In this document: piece by piece, positions 19,801 through 25,560 of the stretch
How positions within the stretch are numbered: the first letter of the stretch is position 1
Layout of the letters: every line of letters starts with the position of its first letter
Origin: Tridacna crocea
Taxonomy: Eukaryota; Mollusca; Bivalvia; Cardiida; Cardiidae
Assembly (NCBI GenBank): GCA_943736015.1
Contig: OX031063.1
Location: 38,146,672-38,210,671 of the forward strand
Length of the DNA stretch: 64,000 bases
Reading direction: 5' to 3'
Program-made: the position numbers and the translations under genes
Notes under the pieces: model-generated
Database searches by the model: none
What the model was told of the DNA's origin: nothing
What the model saw: the letters and a program-made list of their open reading frames with translations, nothing else

Positions 19801-22652
19801 AAATTTCGTGAAGATGCACTTTCATATATTTTTATGACAAAACCTACTCTACAGAACTAGGTGCTGTTTCATGGGCCACATAGATCAAGGTTAAACTGCA
19901 TCATACATGCCGTCTGATCTAATATCTTGTCTATCTGAAGTGTTTTAAGAAATTCTAACAGCACCCAGAAGAGTCTTACAAGGGTCTTTCCCACAGACTG
20001 AAAAAGGTTGTTGCATTTCTTCAGGTCTTTGTAGATGATCTTGCTTGATATACATGTTTAACCCTTTACCAAATTTTATAACAAAATTTTAGTCTGGTAA
20101 AAATTTGAAGCATTTGCAGACGATCAAATGAATGTGACCAAAGAATTAAAATTTGTTTTAGGAGTGGAAGAAAACATGGTGGGAAAAGGAGAAAATGCTG
20201 GTTACCAGCATTTTCTCCTTTTCCAACCATGTTTTCAGAAGGCTTCTTTCTTAGTGGTGTCGAAAGTAGGGATTGTGTGGTAAAGAGTTGAATTTGTTTA
20301 CAGAATTACTACATCTTTACATGCATTTTCTAGGCTATACAGTTACTGGTTTGTGATTGGTTGCTTGCAACAAGGACTGAAGTCTGGGAGAGGGAACTTT
20401 CCAGTGGTGAAAAAGAGCGGATGTCACAAACTGAACTGATAGCATTCCAGCAGGATCTTGGAAGTTTGAGAAAACTTGCCCAAAGTAACAAGACAGCTTT
20501 ACCTAGGGTAAGATTGGTGGCTGTTTCATTTTCTCTGTAGGTTTTGCAGTAAGCAACTTTCTTGAGAACATTGTTTCAAAAGTCGAAAATGATTATAATG
20601 TATTCTGAACTTGTTTCATTTTGAGTATGAAGCATGTGAGAAAAGTAGTCGGTGCCTTTGAAAAGAAAGTAGTGTAAGTACCGGTGTGAGAAAGCCAGGA
20701 AACACATGTGCGTCACAGACCGCCATGATATGACCTTAGCTGTTAAAGTGGTGTGAAACCTTTGCTTTCATCATCAACCTTTCTGACAAGATCTATGTGT
20801 GTTGATTTCTTGACTAATGGGATTTGATAAATTAATTTTTCACTACACATTGATGATTTTGATGACAGAGGAAGAAGCCTTTTGAAAGCATTTTCCCCCT
20901 TTCCCAAGTTTTCTGTCTTATCAAGGAAAAGTTGCCTAATTTGAGCCACTATGAAATTCTCATCTGCAAATGCTTTAATTTGGGTAGGTCTAAAATTTTG
21001 CCATTTGGTAAAGGGTAAACATAATTTTGAGTCTTGCCCATTGCTGCTCACACACAACTTTTTCAGCCCCTGAAGTTGATGGTCTTGGTTAACACTGTGA
21101 GAAAATAAGCTGTTTTCCATTGTAAAAGTTGCTCCTTTTCTCACAGTATTCTCTTTGTGATGAAAAGTTACCAAACGATCAGATAGTTGCCTTATACATT
21201 TATACTATAAGTACAAAGGGACATAGGTTTATTTGGGTCCTGTCTGGCTCAGAGGTAAAGTGTAGAGGACTTGTGACCTGTGAGCTGTTACTGTGATACG
21301 ACTGAAATGTTGAAAGTTGCAGAATACTATTCAATTACCTCTTTCAGCACCGAATAGATTTATAAATTTGACCTCTTTCAACTGCTCTAAATACAGCCCA
21401 TTGAAACTTCCAAAGATTTTGAAGGTATACCCTTGACTACACAAGCTGACAGTATAGACCAAAAATCAGACTGCACATTATGTGCAGTCTGATCTTGGTC
21501 TATGCCGTCTGCAAAAGCCAGTTTTAGCCCATGGTGTGAAAGGGTTGAACACTTCACATTTCATTTTTAGAAGAAAACCACTTGATTGTATATGATTGTA
21601 GGTGTTCCTACACGAAGCCACTAGTCGAATGATGGCTGGAGCTAATCCTGCCCGGACTCAACAGCTGCTAGACAGAAGTATCATCAGGAGAAGGGTATCA
21701 AGGGAGGATAAAGGTATCAGTTTTACTTTTTAACTCTTTACTAAATGACAAAATTTTAGACTGGTTCTAATTGAAAGCACTTGCAGATGACAATATAAAC
21801 ATACCATAAAAAATTGATTTTTTTTTTTCCAGCGAGGTAGAAAATATTGTGGGAAAAGGAGAAAATGCTGTTTACCAGCATTTTCTCCGTTTCCCACAAT
21901 GTTTTCAAAAGGTTTCTAACTCAGGGTTGTTAAAACCAGGGATTGTTTGGGAAAGGGTTAGCCTTTATTCTGCTAAATAAGTGAATTGAAACTATCAAAC
22001 AAGTGGTAGAAGCCCAATATTCTGCTATTATAAACATATTTCTTGCATTAACAATATCTTTATGTTAGAAAGTGTTGAGTGATAAAGAGTTAATGGCAGT
22101 GTGGACTGGGCTTTTCATTCTTCAAGAAATTATTTCCAGTGTTTCCTAGTTTTAACTCTTTTCCAAAAGACAAGTTTCAGATTGCCAAGTTGAATGTATA
22201 CATAGATGACAAACTAGAAAGTGGCAAAATGAACTGAACTTCTTTGACAAGGAAGAAAACATTGTGGGCAAAAGAGAAAATATTGATTACCAGCATTTTC
22301 TCCTTTTTTATTGTGCTTTCAAACCTTTTTTCTTCTCTTTCCTCCGGATTATTAAAACAAATGATTATCTGGTAAAAGGTTAATGTATTTTCATGTATTT
22401 GTTACAGATTTATCAGATGATTCTGATAGTGAAAGTCCAGACAGGGAGCAAGCTACAGCGCTATTGATGGCTGGAAGACACCTGCCAGAATCGTTGATGG
22501 CAAACCCTGGAGACAGGATGACACTCATATCAGAAGCTAGTAGACTGTATGAAGTATTAGGGGATAGAAAATCTGTGCAAAGTTGTAGAAAAACATTAAT
22601 GATGCTTGAAGAAAAGAATCAGGTTCAGTCAACATCAGTACAGTGCTCGTAG
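4760..22652 (+). CDS. SREBF: Sterol regulatory element-binding protein, complete, 15 coding exons
   Basis: Fifteen exons (4760-4868, 6858-7450, 8297-8785, 10641-10755, 11411-11539, 11889-12089, 12697-12881, 13584-13845, 14579-14736, 16281-16443, 17020-17226, 18449-18753, 20334-20507, 21602-21713, 22408-22652) join without a frame break to 1148 residues, the usual SREBP length (human about 1147). Domains: acidic activation segment 1-60; Gln-rich 130-234; Pro/Ser-rich 245-350; bHLH 364-397 with EKRYR (Tyr376, the SREBP hallmark); leucine zipper 398-435; membrane spans about 498-517 and 555-579 around a luminal loop; regulatory domain 580-1148, which binds SCAP in the family. Known role: ER membrane precursor, carried by SCAP to the Golgi, cut by S1P then S2P, releasing a nuclear activator of lipid-synthesis genes. 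The S2P region keeps Leu500-Cys501 and Asn511-Pro512. The start is the first in-frame ATG, in a good context (ACAACCATGG). Invertebrates usually have a single SREBP, so SREBF1 versus SREBF2 should not be read into it. Confidence 0.97.
4869..6857 (+). other. SREBF intron 1
   Basis: AT-rich. Decayed Hp1 remnants are visible at about 5102-5395 (ACCAGCATCCCCTCTTCC), 6490-6580 and 6665-6780. Nothing else was recognised; ACACACTTCTGG-type exon signals were not seen. Confidence 0.55.
6858..7450 (+). CDS. SREBF: SREBF coding exon 2 (activation domain, Gln-rich)
   Basis: The acceptor is TATTACAG and the donor CAG|GTTTTT, a weak donor that runs straight into a T-run. It completes the acidic segment ([10 protein letters not shown]), then a long Gln-rich stretch with QQQQ runs. 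It is 593 nt and ends in phase 0. Confidence 0.92.
7512..7731 (-). mobile_element. Hp1 hairpin MITE, degenerate, SREBF intron 2
   Basis: It aligns over its length (ACAAAATTTTGG, GCTGGTTACAA, GAAGGGTTA) but the second stem arm no longer pairs. Confidence 0.65.
7732..8296 (+). other. Rest of SREBF intron 2
   Basis: No feature seen apart from the exon 3 polypyrimidine tract. Confidence 0.5.
8297..8785 (+). CDS. SREBF: SREBF coding exon 3 (Pro/Ser-rich linker, basic region and helix 1)
   Basis: The acceptor is TTTTTCAG and the donor AAG|GTAAGC. Repeated SSP/QIQ motifs lead into [20 protein letters not shown], the SREBP-type basic region. The Tyr in EKRYR allows binding to SREs as well as E-boxes. 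The exon breaks after GKEAK, in the bHLH loop. Confidence 0.96.
8812..8890 (-). mobile_element. Hp1 left-end fragment
   Basis: AACTCTTTACTGG, ACAAAATTTTAGAC and GGCATTTACAGAT; truncated before the stem. Confidence 0.6.
8906..9127 (+). mobile_element. Hp1 hairpin MITE, intact, SREBF intron 3
   Basis: TTAACCCATTACCACACAAT to GTCGTTTGAGTTAA; perfect inner stem. Confidence 0.92.
9124..9352 (-). mobile_element. Hp1 hairpin MITE, intact, inverted next to the previous copy
   Basis: It shares TTAA 9124-9127 with its neighbour. The stem shows a paired change: GGCCAAAATGC in one arm and GCATTTTGTCC in the other. Confidence 0.92.
9353..10282 (+). other. SREBF intron 3, dispersed-repeat remnants
   Basis: 9414-9492 (TGCCAGAGCATGGCTCATAA) resembles 54290-54370, and 9715-9840 resembles it more weakly. 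No exon seen. Confidence 0.5.
10283..10481. mobile_element. Hp6 palindromic element
   Basis: A near-complete inverted repeat of about 200 bp. The ends are AGGGCCTGTATTCACCAACC and its complement; the centre reads AATCAGAAATTGTGTTACTT. A second copy is at 58139-58338. Confidence 0.8.
10641..10755 (+). CDS. SREBF: SREBF coding exon 4 (helix 2 and leucine zipper)
   Basis: The exon encodes [18 protein letters not shown], then [12 protein letters not shown]. The acceptor is TATTTTAG and the donor GTAAGT. It ends with one base of a split Asn codon. Confidence 0.96.
10792..11003 (+). mobile_element. Hp1 hairpin MITE, SREBF intron 4
   Basis: It starts 37 bp after the exon 4 donor. The stem is GTGGGAAAAGTAGAAAATGC with the matching TCTACTTTTCC in the other arm; the right end is decayed. 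Confidence 0.75.
11015..11082. repeat. Perfect 68-bp palindrome
   Basis: AACATCTACTGCATAAAGTA runs to the exact reverse complement around 11048/11049 (GCAGT|ACTGC) without loop or mismatch. It lies just after the decayed end of an Hp1 copy. Confidence 0.9.
11279..11363 (-). mobile_element. Hp1 right-half fragment
   Basis: It begins in the second stem arm (TTTTCTCCTTTTCCCACAAT) and ends GGTAAAGGGTTAA, 47 bp before exon 5. Confidence 0.8.
11411..11539 (+). CDS. SREBF: SREBF coding exon 5 (post-zipper linker with a phosphodegron-like site)
   Basis: After [12 protein letters not shown] comes [10 protein letters not shown] (Thr455, Ser459), which matches the TPPxS degron that FBXW7 reads in vertebrate SREBP-1. 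Ser-rich [11 protein letters not shown] follows. The donor is GTATGT. Confidence 0.94.
11648..11812 (+). mobile_element. Hp4 hairpin element
   Basis: GGGGCCATCTGGGAACTGC leads into an imperfect GC-rich stem around GGTTGGCCTGTG / CACAGGCTGACC. Copies are at 14985 and 30768. Confidence 0.65.
11812..11866 (+). mobile_element. Hp1 right-end fragment
   Basis: TGCTTTCAATTTGGACCAGT then GTTAAAGAGCTGAC; it abuts Hp4 and lies 22 bp before exon 6. Confidence 0.65.
11889..12089 (+). CDS. SREBF: SREBF coding exon 6 (first membrane span, luminal loop)
   Basis: DKTRFTLC starts the first membrane span. Leu500-Cys501 matches the S2P cleavage pair and FNP (510-512) keeps the Asn-Pro needed for unwinding of the helix. 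The luminal loop holds [10 protein letters not shown], the candidate S1P site. Acceptor TTTCAG, donor GTGAGT. Confidence 0.95.
12131..12282 (-). mobile_element. Hp1 element lacking the second stem arm
   Basis: Both ends are intact (TTAACACATTACC, GTAAAGGGTTAA), but GTGGGAAAAG runs directly into TCAAAAGTAGGG, so the hairpin tip and second arm are gone. Confidence 0.85.
12290..12469. mobile_element. Hp5 element with GAGCTCC ends
   Basis: The ends CAGAGCTCCAG and CTGGAGCTCTG are inverted. Inside, GGGTACTCATTATCGAGACG is followed by its partial complement. A second copy is at 56305-56496. Confidence 0.75.
12697..12881 (+). CDS. SREBF: SREBF coding exon 7 (second membrane span)
   Basis: [19 protein letters not shown] is the second span. 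It is followed by FGEPI and YWRHRNQ, both close to vertebrate SREBP (FVYGEP, FWRHRKQ). Acceptor TTTACCAG, donor GTATGT. Confidence 0.95.
12882..13583 (+). other. SREBF intron 7: simple repeat and G-run
   Basis: A CATC tandem is at about 13212-13232 and a run of about 20 G at 13378-13398. 13195-13435 matches part of 15340-15790 (GGAATTATCTCCCCTTGAA, GTGATAGCTCTAG), a dispersed repeat. This is the only SREBF intron where I see no Hp1 sequence. Confidence 0.6.
13584..13845 (+). CDS. SREBF: SREBF coding exon 8 (regulatory domain)
   Basis: The exon starts [20 protein letters not shown], matching the SREBP segment after the second membrane span, then VGRWLFCRS. The phase is 0 in and 1 out; donor GTAAGT. 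Confidence 0.95.
13861..14240 (+). mobile_element. Hp1 hairpin MITE, interrupted, SREBF intron 8
   Basis: The stem at about 13919-13980 is perfect inside. After GTCGTCTGCAAA (near 14033) the element breaks off and seems to resume at about 14185 (GCAAATACTTTCAATTTA, ending GGTAAAAATTAAG). Confidence 0.7.
14241..14578 (+). other. Rest of SREBF intron 8
   Basis: 14280-14340 and 14420-14480 show weak similarity to each other (GCCTTAGGCATACACATAT and GCCTTAAACATGCACATAT). No coding signal seen. Confidence 0.4.
14579..14736 (+). CDS. SREBF: SREBF coding exon 9 (regulatory domain)
   Basis: [16 protein letters not shown] and [11 protein letters not shown] are typical of the family. Acceptor CCCCTCAG; donor GCT|GTAAAT lacks the usual final G, and an Hp1 element begins 15 bp beyond it. 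Confidence 0.93.
14752..14972 (+). mobile_element. Hp1 hairpin MITE, SREBF intron 9
   Basis: TTAACTCTTTACCACACAAT starts 15 bp after the exon 9 donor. The loop is shortened to GCTGGCATT, so the stem tip is lost. Confidence 0.85.
14985..15150 (+). mobile_element. Hp4 hairpin element
   Basis: GGGACCAGCTGGGAACTGC, then GTGTTGACTGTGGTCAGACT pairing with GGCTGGCCAGGGTCAACAC. Confidence 0.7.
15340..15790 (+). repeat. Dispersed repeat with a G-run
   Basis: A run of over 20 G (about 15353-15374) is followed by ATTATACCCCGCAAAATG, ATTGAAACTTTGCACATAT and CTCCCCTTGAACATGACAC; it shares blocks with intron 7. The type is unknown. Confidence 0.55.
15912..16140 (+). mobile_element. Hp1 hairpin MITE, SREBF intron 9
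   Basis: TCAACCCTTTACCGAACAAT to TTTGGTAAAGTGTTAA; the stem has an extra T and a GGCAAC change in the second arm. Confidence 0.88.
16281..16443 (+). CDS. SREBF: SREBF coding exon 10 (regulatory domain)
   Basis: [24 protein letters not shown] and NGEW match the conserved QWLCHP/RFFVDGDW block. Acceptor TTTTACAG, donor GTATGG. Confidence 0.94.
16521..16730 (+). mobile_element. Hp1 element lacking the second stem arm, SREBF intron 10
   Basis: CAACCCTTTACCACACAATG; the first arm GTGGGAAAAGGAGAAAAATG is present, but GATAACCAC runs into AAAGTTTGTTTTCCTATC. It ends GGTAAACAGTTAA. Confidence 0.8.
16731..17019 (+). other. Rest of SREBF intron 10
   Basis: No feature seen except a GTT repeat and T-run just before exon 11. 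Confidence 0.45.
17020..17226 (+). CDS. SREBF: SREBF coding exon 11 (regulatory domain)
   Basis: [20 protein letters not shown] matches the SREBP block DPLAQVTQLFREHLLE. Acceptor after a long T-run (TTTTTTCAG), donor GTAGGT. Confidence 0.94.
17227..17654 (+). other. SREBF intron 11, first part
   Basis: Unique AT-rich intron sequence; nothing recognised. Confidence 0.45.
17655..17880 (+). mobile_element. Hp1 hairpin MITE, SREBF intron 11
   Basis: TTAACACATAACCACACAAT to GTCGTTTGGTACTGAGTTA. Confidence 0.9.
17881..18040 (-). mobile_element. Hp1 hairpin MITE, degenerate
   Basis: It follows directly in inverted orientation (ACACAATTTTGGTACTTGTC, AACCAGCATTTTCTCCATTT). The first arm is missing and the right end lost. 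Confidence 0.6.
18041..18448 (+). other. Rest of SREBF intron 11
   Basis: No feature recognised. Confidence 0.4.
18449..18753 (+). CDS. SREBF: SREBF coding exon 12 (regulatory domain)
   Basis: [20 protein letters not shown] and AFKARRNFF correspond to the KWWASL...VIHWL and SFKAAR blocks. Acceptor ATCCATAG, donor GTAAAA. Confidence 0.94.
18933..19155 (-). mobile_element. Hp1 hairpin MITE, intact, SREBF intron 12
   Basis: TTAACTCTTTACCAAACGCC to GTGGTAAAGGGTTAA; nearly perfect stem. Confidence 0.92.
19508..19731 (-). mobile_element. Hp1 hairpin MITE, degenerate
   Basis: AAGCATTTTCTGATGACAAA, TGCTGGTTACCTGCATTTTT and GAAGGATTAA remain. Confidence 0.65.
19732..20057 (+). other. Part of SREBF intron 12
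   Basis: A weak Hp3-like trace at about 19875-19925 (ACATAGATCAAGGTTAAACT). Otherwise nothing recognised. Confidence 0.35.
20058..20291 (-). mobile_element. Hp1 hairpin MITE, SREBF intron 12
   Basis: TTAACCCTTTACCAAATTTT to TGTGGTAAAGAGTTGA, ending 42 bp before exon 13; perfect inner stem. Confidence 0.9.
20334..20507 (+). CDS. SREBF: SREBF coding exon 13 (regulatory domain)
   Basis: [19 protein letters not shown] then [13 protein letters not shown] match the family blocks AVQLFLCDLLLVVRT and FQRDLSSLRRLAQ. Acceptor TTTTCTAG, donor GTAAGA. The exon starts about 42 bp after an Hp1 copy. Confidence 0.95.
20641..20762 (+). mobile_element. SINE 3' part
   Basis: AGTCGGTGCCTTTGAAAAG, GGTGTGAGAAAGCCAGGAAA and CCGCCATGATATGACCTT are shared with the fuller copy at 62545. 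Confidence 0.65.
20866..21019 (+). mobile_element. Hp1 element lacking the first stem arm
   Basis: GAAGCCTTTTGAAAGCATTT runs directly to CCCCTTTCCCAAGTTTTC; the right half is complete to GGTAAAGGGTAAA. Confidence 0.75.
21236..21305 (+). mobile_element. tRNA-like SINE head fragment
   Basis: GTCTGGCTCAGAGGTAAAGT resembles a Pol III A-box region; no clear B box. Confidence 0.4.
21337..21548 (-). mobile_element. Hp3 hairpin MITE, SREBF intron 13
   Basis: The stem is AATCAGACTGCACATTATGT and its complement; it ends GAAAGGGTTGAA, 53 bp before exon 14. Confidence 0.7.
21602..21713 (+). CDS. SREBF: SREBF coding exon 14 (regulatory domain)
   Basis: [20 protein letters not shown] is almost the same as vertebrate VFLHEATARLMAGASPTRT; it is followed by [10 protein letters not shown]. 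Acceptor ATTGTAG, donor GTATCA. Confidence 0.96.
21730..21960 (-). mobile_element. Hp1 hairpin MITE, SREBF intron 14
   Basis: TTAACTCTTTACTAAATGAC starts 16 bp after the exon 14 donor; the loop is GCTGTTTACCAGC, as in the copy at 9124. Confidence 0.9.
21957..22075 (-). mobile_element. Hp3 right-end fragment
   Basis: CTGCTAAATAAGTGAATTGA matches the Hp3 end; the stem is absent. Confidence 0.5.
22152..22383 (-). mobile_element. Hp1 hairpin MITE ending 24 bp before SREBF exon 15
   Basis: TTAACTCTTTTCC to GGTAAAAGGTTAA; the stem has several mismatches. Confidence 0.85.
22408..22652 (+). CDS. SREBF: SREBF coding exon 15 (C-terminus and stop)
   Basis: Acidic [20 protein letters not shown], then the conserved end [20 protein letters not shown]; stop TAG at 22650-22652. 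An Hp1 copy ends 24 bp before this exon, over its polypyrimidine/branch region. Confidence 0.94.
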
Positions 22653-22962
22653 TTTGTGACTGACAAAATTTGAACAGTGCTTTTTTGTACATAATCATAT
22701 ATTTATAACCTGAGTGGAAGCTTAGAAAATGTATGTCACTATATAAATTATGAGGTATGATATGTCACTCGCAATGATCGAGTGTGGATGGCAAGTTTGG
22801 AAGAAGCTTTGTGAATAGTGGATAATTGATCATTTAATCCAAACATGGCTGAAAACACATGTGGCAAGATAAGGGATGCTCATTATCAGCAAATTTTTCC
22901 TGTACCATGTTGAAAAAGGGGAAGAGTACATGATGATGATTATACATTGCAAAATGGGAGAA

Positions 22963-23170
22963 TTAACTCCTTACCAGACGACAAAATTTTAGCCATGCCG
23001 AAATTGAAAGCATTTGCAGACGACATTTCAGTGTGCCTCAATTGGTCAAACTTTTCTATGATCGATTAGAAAACAATGTGTTACCAGCATTTTCTCCTTT
23101 CTTTACAATGTTTTCCAAAGGCTTCTTTTTCAGGGTCGTTAAAAGTCGGCATTGTGTGATAAAGGTTTAA
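22963..23170 (-). mobile_element. Hp1 element in the SREBF 3' UTR, first stem arm shortened
   Basis: TTAACTCCTTACCAGACGAC; AAACAATGTG runs directly into TTACCAGCATTTTCTCC; it ends AAAGGTTTAA. Confidence 0.85.
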
Positions 23171-23238
23171 GGGACCATTGTGGCAAATAGAAAAATGGGT
23201 TATTATGAATATCTAAGATGTAAGATAATGGGCTGGTG

Positions 23239-23460
23239 TTGACCCTTTGGCTGCTATGTGCGACTCACTGACCCTTTGTGGACAGTGTAGATCAAGGTCA
23301 GACTGCACAGAACGTGCAGTCTGATCTTTGATCTGCATAGTCCGATAAGGAGATATTATCCCCAAAAACATACCTTTGAAACAGCAATATTTGAGTTATT
23401 GATATCAGCTTGAAAATTTAACTTTAGTAATTTAGCAGGATAAGGGTTAATAAATTGGAT
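23239..23460 (+). mobile_element. Hp3 hairpin MITE, full length, in the SREBF 3' UTR
   Basis: It runs from TTGACCCTTTGGCTGCTATG to TTTAGCAGGATAAGGGTTAA. The stem GTAGATCAAGGTCAGACTGC pairs with GCAGTCTGATCTTTGATCTG. Its right end supplies an AATAAA. Confidence 0.85.
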
Positions 23461-23670
23461 ACGTATGTGATGCATTGCACCAAGTAAGACATCACAGAAT
23501 TTTATGGATCCATAGAATCTATTTTGTGAAACCACAAAATTTATTGTGAGGTAGAATGGTCCTTTTACATGCAGTTAATTGACCAATACCTAAATTGTTT
23601 CGTCCCAGGTCAGCCCGGGGGGGGGGGGGTTTACACAGACTTACCTGGGTCTATACTTTTTGCAGATGCA

Positions 23671-23896
23671 TTAACCCTTTACCAAACAATCCCTGGTTTT
23701 TACGACCCCGAGGATAAAGCCTTTTGAAAACATTGTAGGAAAAGGAAAAAATACTGGTAACCAGCATTTTCTCCTTTTCCCACTGTTTTCTACCCTGCGG
23801 GAAACAAAATTCAAATTTTGAGTTACTTTTGTTTTTTGTCTGCAAGCGCTTTAAATTTAGACCAGTCTAAAATTTTGCCGTGTGGTAAAGAGTTAA
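23671..23896 (+). mobile_element. Hp1 hairpin MITE in the SREBF 3' UTR
   Basis: TTAACCCTTTACCAAACAAT to GTGGTAAAGAGTTAA; the second arm has a 4-bp deletion. Confidence 0.9.
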
Positions 23897-24049
23897 GCAC
23901 CCTTCTCACTGAATGTTGCTGACTTTTTTGTGAGTGTACACGTGTGTGTGTGAATGACAGAATGTTTTATTACTGTAGACTTAACTTCCGATCATGCACA
24001 TGTAAATATAGAGAATGTGAAAATTCATCTCGTCTTGTTTATGAATGTA

Positions 24050-24055
24050 AATAAA
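24050..24055 (+). terminator. Probable SREBF polyadenylation signal
   Basis: The hexamer AATAAA is followed by a T-rich, G/T-containing stretch. Confidence 0.55.
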
Positions 24056-24080
24056 TTATTTTTGCTGTACTGATTTATCA

Positions 24081-24640
24081 TTTGTTTTATTTATACAAAA
24101 ATGTAAAATTTTAGTCTGTTCTCTAGAAACTTACTAATTAGAGTGGTCAGCATGTTTTAGAGTTGGCCAATAGCTAGACTGGTGTCAGTCCGTTAAATAG
24201 AGCCTTTTTATTAAAACAAAATCATCAAGTAAAACTGAAAAACGAAAATTCTGTGTTCTAACTCTTCTGAATGTCTGTATTTCAGAAGAAGGGCAAGTAA
24301 CAACACATATGTCTGTGACTTTGCTGTAGTTGTGTACCTTGTTTATTAGAATGACTTAAATGCAGGACCTGAATGCCAGGCTAGCCAATAGCTTGCAGTA
24401 TTTTATTATTTATTCAATCATTGTATTTTGAATTCCACGCTCTACTAACATAATCCTTAAAAGCAAAGATTCATGAATTATCTCCCTTCGTACAAAACCG
24501 GCAACATCAAGATGTTTTGAATGAATGTAATAAAGTTTAAATTACAGATATTAGGAAATTGAATATTTGAGTTGAGAAATGTTGAGTTTATAGTTTCCGA
24601 AAAAGTCACTGCTACAAAGGCATTGCCCTTATGTATTATA
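24081..24640. other. Intergenic, no gene seen
   Basis: AT-rich; a second AATAAA is at about 24528. No repeat recognised. Confidence 0.45.
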
Positions 24641-24644
24641 CCAA

Positions 24645-24901
24645 CCCTTTGCGGAGTTTCTCAAACAAGCCCTTGTTTTTATGTGTCTGCAGTATAAGTC
24701 TTTCGAAAACACTGTGGGAAAAGGAGAAATTGCTCGTTACGAGCAATTTCTCCTTTCTCCACAGTGTTTTCAAAAGACTTTTCCCACAGTGTTTTCTACC
24801 CATTTGGGAACTTTCTGTCATTTTCATTAAGTTTGAAATTGTTGTCTGCAAACTCTTTGAGTTTGAAGGAGTCTAAAATTTGTCGTTTTGGAAAGGGCTA
24901 A
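24645..24901 (+). mobile_element. Hp1/Hp2-like hairpin MITE
   Basis: The outer stem is of Hp1 type but the inner stem is GAAATTGCTCGTTACGAGC, as in Hp2. A partial repeat of the second arm (TTTTCCCACAGTGTTTTC) follows, probably a duplication. Confidence 0.8.
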
Positions 24902-25036
24902 GCCAGTCATCACACAAGTATGGATCAATGAAATCCATCCTAACAGCCGACTGAATTGTGTGATAGTGTGGGCCTTGAACGTGCAGAATATATATATAGC
25001 GAAAAGTTGTAGTAGTACCAGGCGTTTCACAGTGCC

Positions 25037-25125
25037 TCGCCGATCCATGTAGCTTAATCGTTAACATGCAAGGCTTGAAAATAGGAGGCTGCCGGTTCCG
25101 ATTCCACATTGTGCAGACTCTGTGT
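25037..25125 (+). mobile_element. tRNA-like SINE fragment
   Basis: CATGTAGCTTAATCGTTAAC (A-box-like) and GCCGGTTCCGATTCC (B-box-like). Confidence 0.5.
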
Positions 25126-25273
25126 AATAATAGCCATTACTTCAAGATTCTTTCTTCTTTTACCGTTGAACAATGTTTCAGATACGTATATTTCATAAAG
25201 AAAAATGGCATGTATCTTGGGACGAAATGTCATTTGGCCTGCGACTCAAGAAAAATGACATTAGGACATTTGC

Positions 25274-25501
25274 TTAACCCTTTACTCCATAGATACTCAT
25301 TTCTACTCATTGCTTGTAGGAGCATTTGGAAAACATTGTGGCAAAAGGTGAAATTGCTCATGATGAGCAATTTCACCTTTTGCCACAATGTTTTCTATGC
25401 TATCAAAAGGTGTCATATACACATAGGAAACAGCTTCATCCTTGCTGTTAGTTAGGGTCAATTAGAGATACCAAGACATGCATTATGGGGTAAAGGGTTA
25501 A
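25274..25501 (+). mobile_element. Hp2 hairpin MITE, intact
   Basis: TTAACCCTTTACTCCATAGA to ATGGGGTAAAGGGTTAA. The stem GGAAAACATTGTGGCAAAAG continues as GTGAAATTGCTCATGATG; both arms are perfect. Confidence 0.9.
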
Positions 25502-25560
25502 AGTGTCGTCTAGGATTAGCCTGCGCACTCCGCGCAGGCAAATTCGAAACGACACTTTCC
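25501..25560. mobile_element. Hp4 core fragment
   Basis: AAGTGTCGTCTAGGATTAGC, then the GCGCACTCCGCGC tip; it directly follows Hp2. Confidence 0.6.

Larger units (their letters stand above)
22653..24080 (+). other. SREBF: SREBF 3' UTR (extent inferred)
   Basis: AATAAA at 24050-24055 followed by T-rich sequence is the best poly(A) signal; another AATAAA lies at 23459-23464, at the end of an Hp3 copy. If the distal site is used, the message carries two Hp1 hairpins and one Hp3 hairpin. Pumilio-type TGTAAATA occurs at 24001-24008 and 24046-24053. Confidence 0.6.

Noticed and set aside
20058-23896. CRISPR-like or phage-type repeat array
   Set aside because: The regularly recurring palindromes have TTAA ends and element-length bodies, and they lie in a spliced animal gene; they are MITEs.
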